From Ligustrum vulgare (Eukaryota; Streptophyta; Magnoliopsida; Lamiales; Oleaceae): a stretch of DNA of 64,000 nucleotides. The notes under the pieces are model-generated. The model made no database searches, was not told the DNA's origin, and was given only the letters and a program-made list of their open reading frames with translations. A program made the position numbers and the translations under genes. Location: positions 29,640,513-29,704,512 of the forward strand of contig OY743181.1 in the NCBI GenBank assembly GCA_963555705.1, in the 5' to 3' direction. Below are positions 62,559 to 64,000 of the stretch, in pieces (positions within the stretch are counted from its first letter, which is position 1; the number at the start of each line of letters is the position of its first letter).

Positions 62559-62990
62559 TGTTAGGATTTTTGGTCCCAAACTAGCCATAGGGGTTACTAT
62601 GATTAAACATATTAAATGATTAATTGAAGGTTTAATGAGCTTGACCCGCTACCCATTGGTCATTCTAAGTGGGCCACTAATCCTTATGTTAAATTAGTTT
62701 GGGTAATTAGGTCCATTCATATATTTTAATCTTTAAATTTTTAAAATCAGTTAATTCTAAATTATTTTACAAAATCAGGTGAATATAAACTAAACTCTAA
62801 CCATTCTTCCCTCTCTCTCCCCTCTAAAACTCCTGATCCGGCATGGTGCTCTCCTTCAAATTTGTGCGAAAATATCTCAAATACAATCCCATCTATCCAA
62901 CAATTCAATTATTTTCTTGTGTGTCCTAATCGTAACTACAATTATATATGAATCAATAAAAACAAAAGAATTGAATTTGGGTTATTATGT
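62559..62990 (+). repeat. Copia 3' LTR, right end undefined
   Basis: 'ccaatgtggagttt' followed by TGTTAGGATTTTTGG is the familiar purine tract/LTR junction of Copia elements. I cannot find a clear CA end, so the right limit is arbitrary. Confidence 0.5.
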
Positions 62991-63520
62991 TGCTCTGCTG
63001 CATCAATGCAACGCCATGGCGGTGGAGGTGGCTCACTATCCACCAATCGAAACAAAAAGAAGTCCAATATTAAAAGTAGTGGCTGAAGTATAATAAAGGA
63101 TGATTTTGAAATTGAAGAAAGTGGGTTTGAGTTCTACAGTCACCATCTTCGTTGGAATAGTTACCGTATGAGATGCTTCCCCTTCATAGACCTTCGACAA
63201 GGGACCAAGGCAGAGTACTCATGTCGTCGAGAAAGACGTTTTCCTGGAAATGGATCTTACGGTCATGATGGGAGAGGATGGTGGATGGGTGCTGGATAGG
63301 AAGTGGAACCAGGTAGGCAGAGCTTTACTTTAACTTCCATTCCACGGTGGCAATTGGCGGAGGTGAGGTTTGTGAGATATGGTTAGATGGTGTTGATTTT
63401 TGATTTTTTGGATGTGTGGTATTTTTTTGGTGATTGTGGTAGTGGCGGTTTTTGGAGTTGGTGGTGTAGGCAATGACGAGGTGGTGGTTTGTGGTGTTGA
63501 TGATTTTAGGTGGTTATTGG
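62991..63520. other. Unassigned, GC-richer stretch
   Basis: 63000-63310 has higher GC and some codon-like composition in places, but I cannot assign a frame or family. 63360-63560 is a G/T-rich 'ggtggt' stretch. Confidence 0.3.
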
Positions 63521-63539
63521 TGGTGGTGGTTTTATGTGG

Positions 63540-63910
63540 TGATCGGCGGTGGTGGTAATTAGTTACAAAAATTATAATTGTAACTAATTACAAATTGAAA
63601 TAAAGTTGCAATTGTATTTTCGACGGTGGTCCGACGACGGCGGTTGTGGCGGTGACTGATTAAAAATTACACTAATGTAATTAATTACAAATTACACTAA
63701 TTCTTTACTAATTTATAAGTTATAATTGTAATTAAATACAAAATTGAAATAAGTTACAACTGTATTTTCGACGGTAGTTGTGGCGATGACTAATTACAAA
63801 TTAGGTGATGATTGGTGGTGTTGTTAATTAATTGCAATTGTAGTTAAATTTACAATTGTAACTAATTACAAATTAAAATAACGTTACAATTGTAATTAAT
63901 TACCGAACAT
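63540..63910. repeat. Diverged repeats of 'gtaattaattacaaatt'
   Basis: Several imperfect, partly inverted copies of TAATTAGTTACAA / TTGTAACTAATTA alternate with 'tattttcgacggtggt'. Possibly nested small inverted-repeat elements. Nothing else is seen to the end of the window. Confidence 0.5.
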
Positions 63911-64000
63911 AATTCTGATTTTTAAAAAAATAACTGATTTTGAAAATTATTTTGATACTTGTGTAATTGGTTACAAAATGCCTGATTACAAAATTTTCAA

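Overview
This window is AT-rich, repeat-dense DNA from a flowering plant nuclear genome. Evidence: LTR retrotransposons with plant-type primer sites and 5-bp target-site duplications (TSDs), an Athila-lineage and several Tekay-like Gypsy elements, hAT-type small transposons, a CYP72-type P450 fragment and an intact RALF peptide gene. I cannot name the species. Only one ordinary host gene looks intact (RALF, minus strand, 53993-54370).

Layout. 1-1562: unassigned debris. 1568-8134: non-autonomous LTR element with 234/236-bp LTRs and TSD GTGTA. 8140-16840: broken LTRs, a solo LTR (10491-12608, TSD CTGCA), small DNA transposons and microsatellites. 16841-36387: a Tekay-like Gypsy element on the minus strand (TSD TAAGT) split by a plus-strand Athila element (21687-32253, TSD CATAC) that carries a decayed gag-pol. 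36539-42471: a second, older copy of the first element. 43269-52128: a very young Gypsy-type element with 2139-bp LTRs (TSD GGGGG) and no working gag-pol. 52129-54972: P450 fragment, hAT deletion derivative and RALF. 54973-64000: a solo LTR (TSD TTTAT), a Copia pol remnant interrupted by a 4.2-kb solo LTR (TSD TTGGG), then unassigned sequence.

The most notable content is a two-gene cassette of about 2 kb present three times (about 4440-6440, 39360-41440 and 47240-49400). Gene 1 encodes a basic protein of about 182 residues with a Cys cluster. It resembles the cysteine-rich nucleic-acid-binding proteins of flexuous plant RNA viruses (carlavirus type). Gene 2 encodes an intronless LONELY GUY (LOG) type cytokinin-activating phosphoribohydrolase. 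A conserved hairpin lies between the genes, and two or three copies of a structured repeat lie after gene 2. The cassette sits in two different LTR element families, each time antisense to the element. I infer it is either a piece of an undescribed plant virus with a captured host LOG gene, or a host or transposon gene pair spread by retrotransposons. One copy of gene 1 is clearly broken and two are open. All three LOG copies carry a different lesion.
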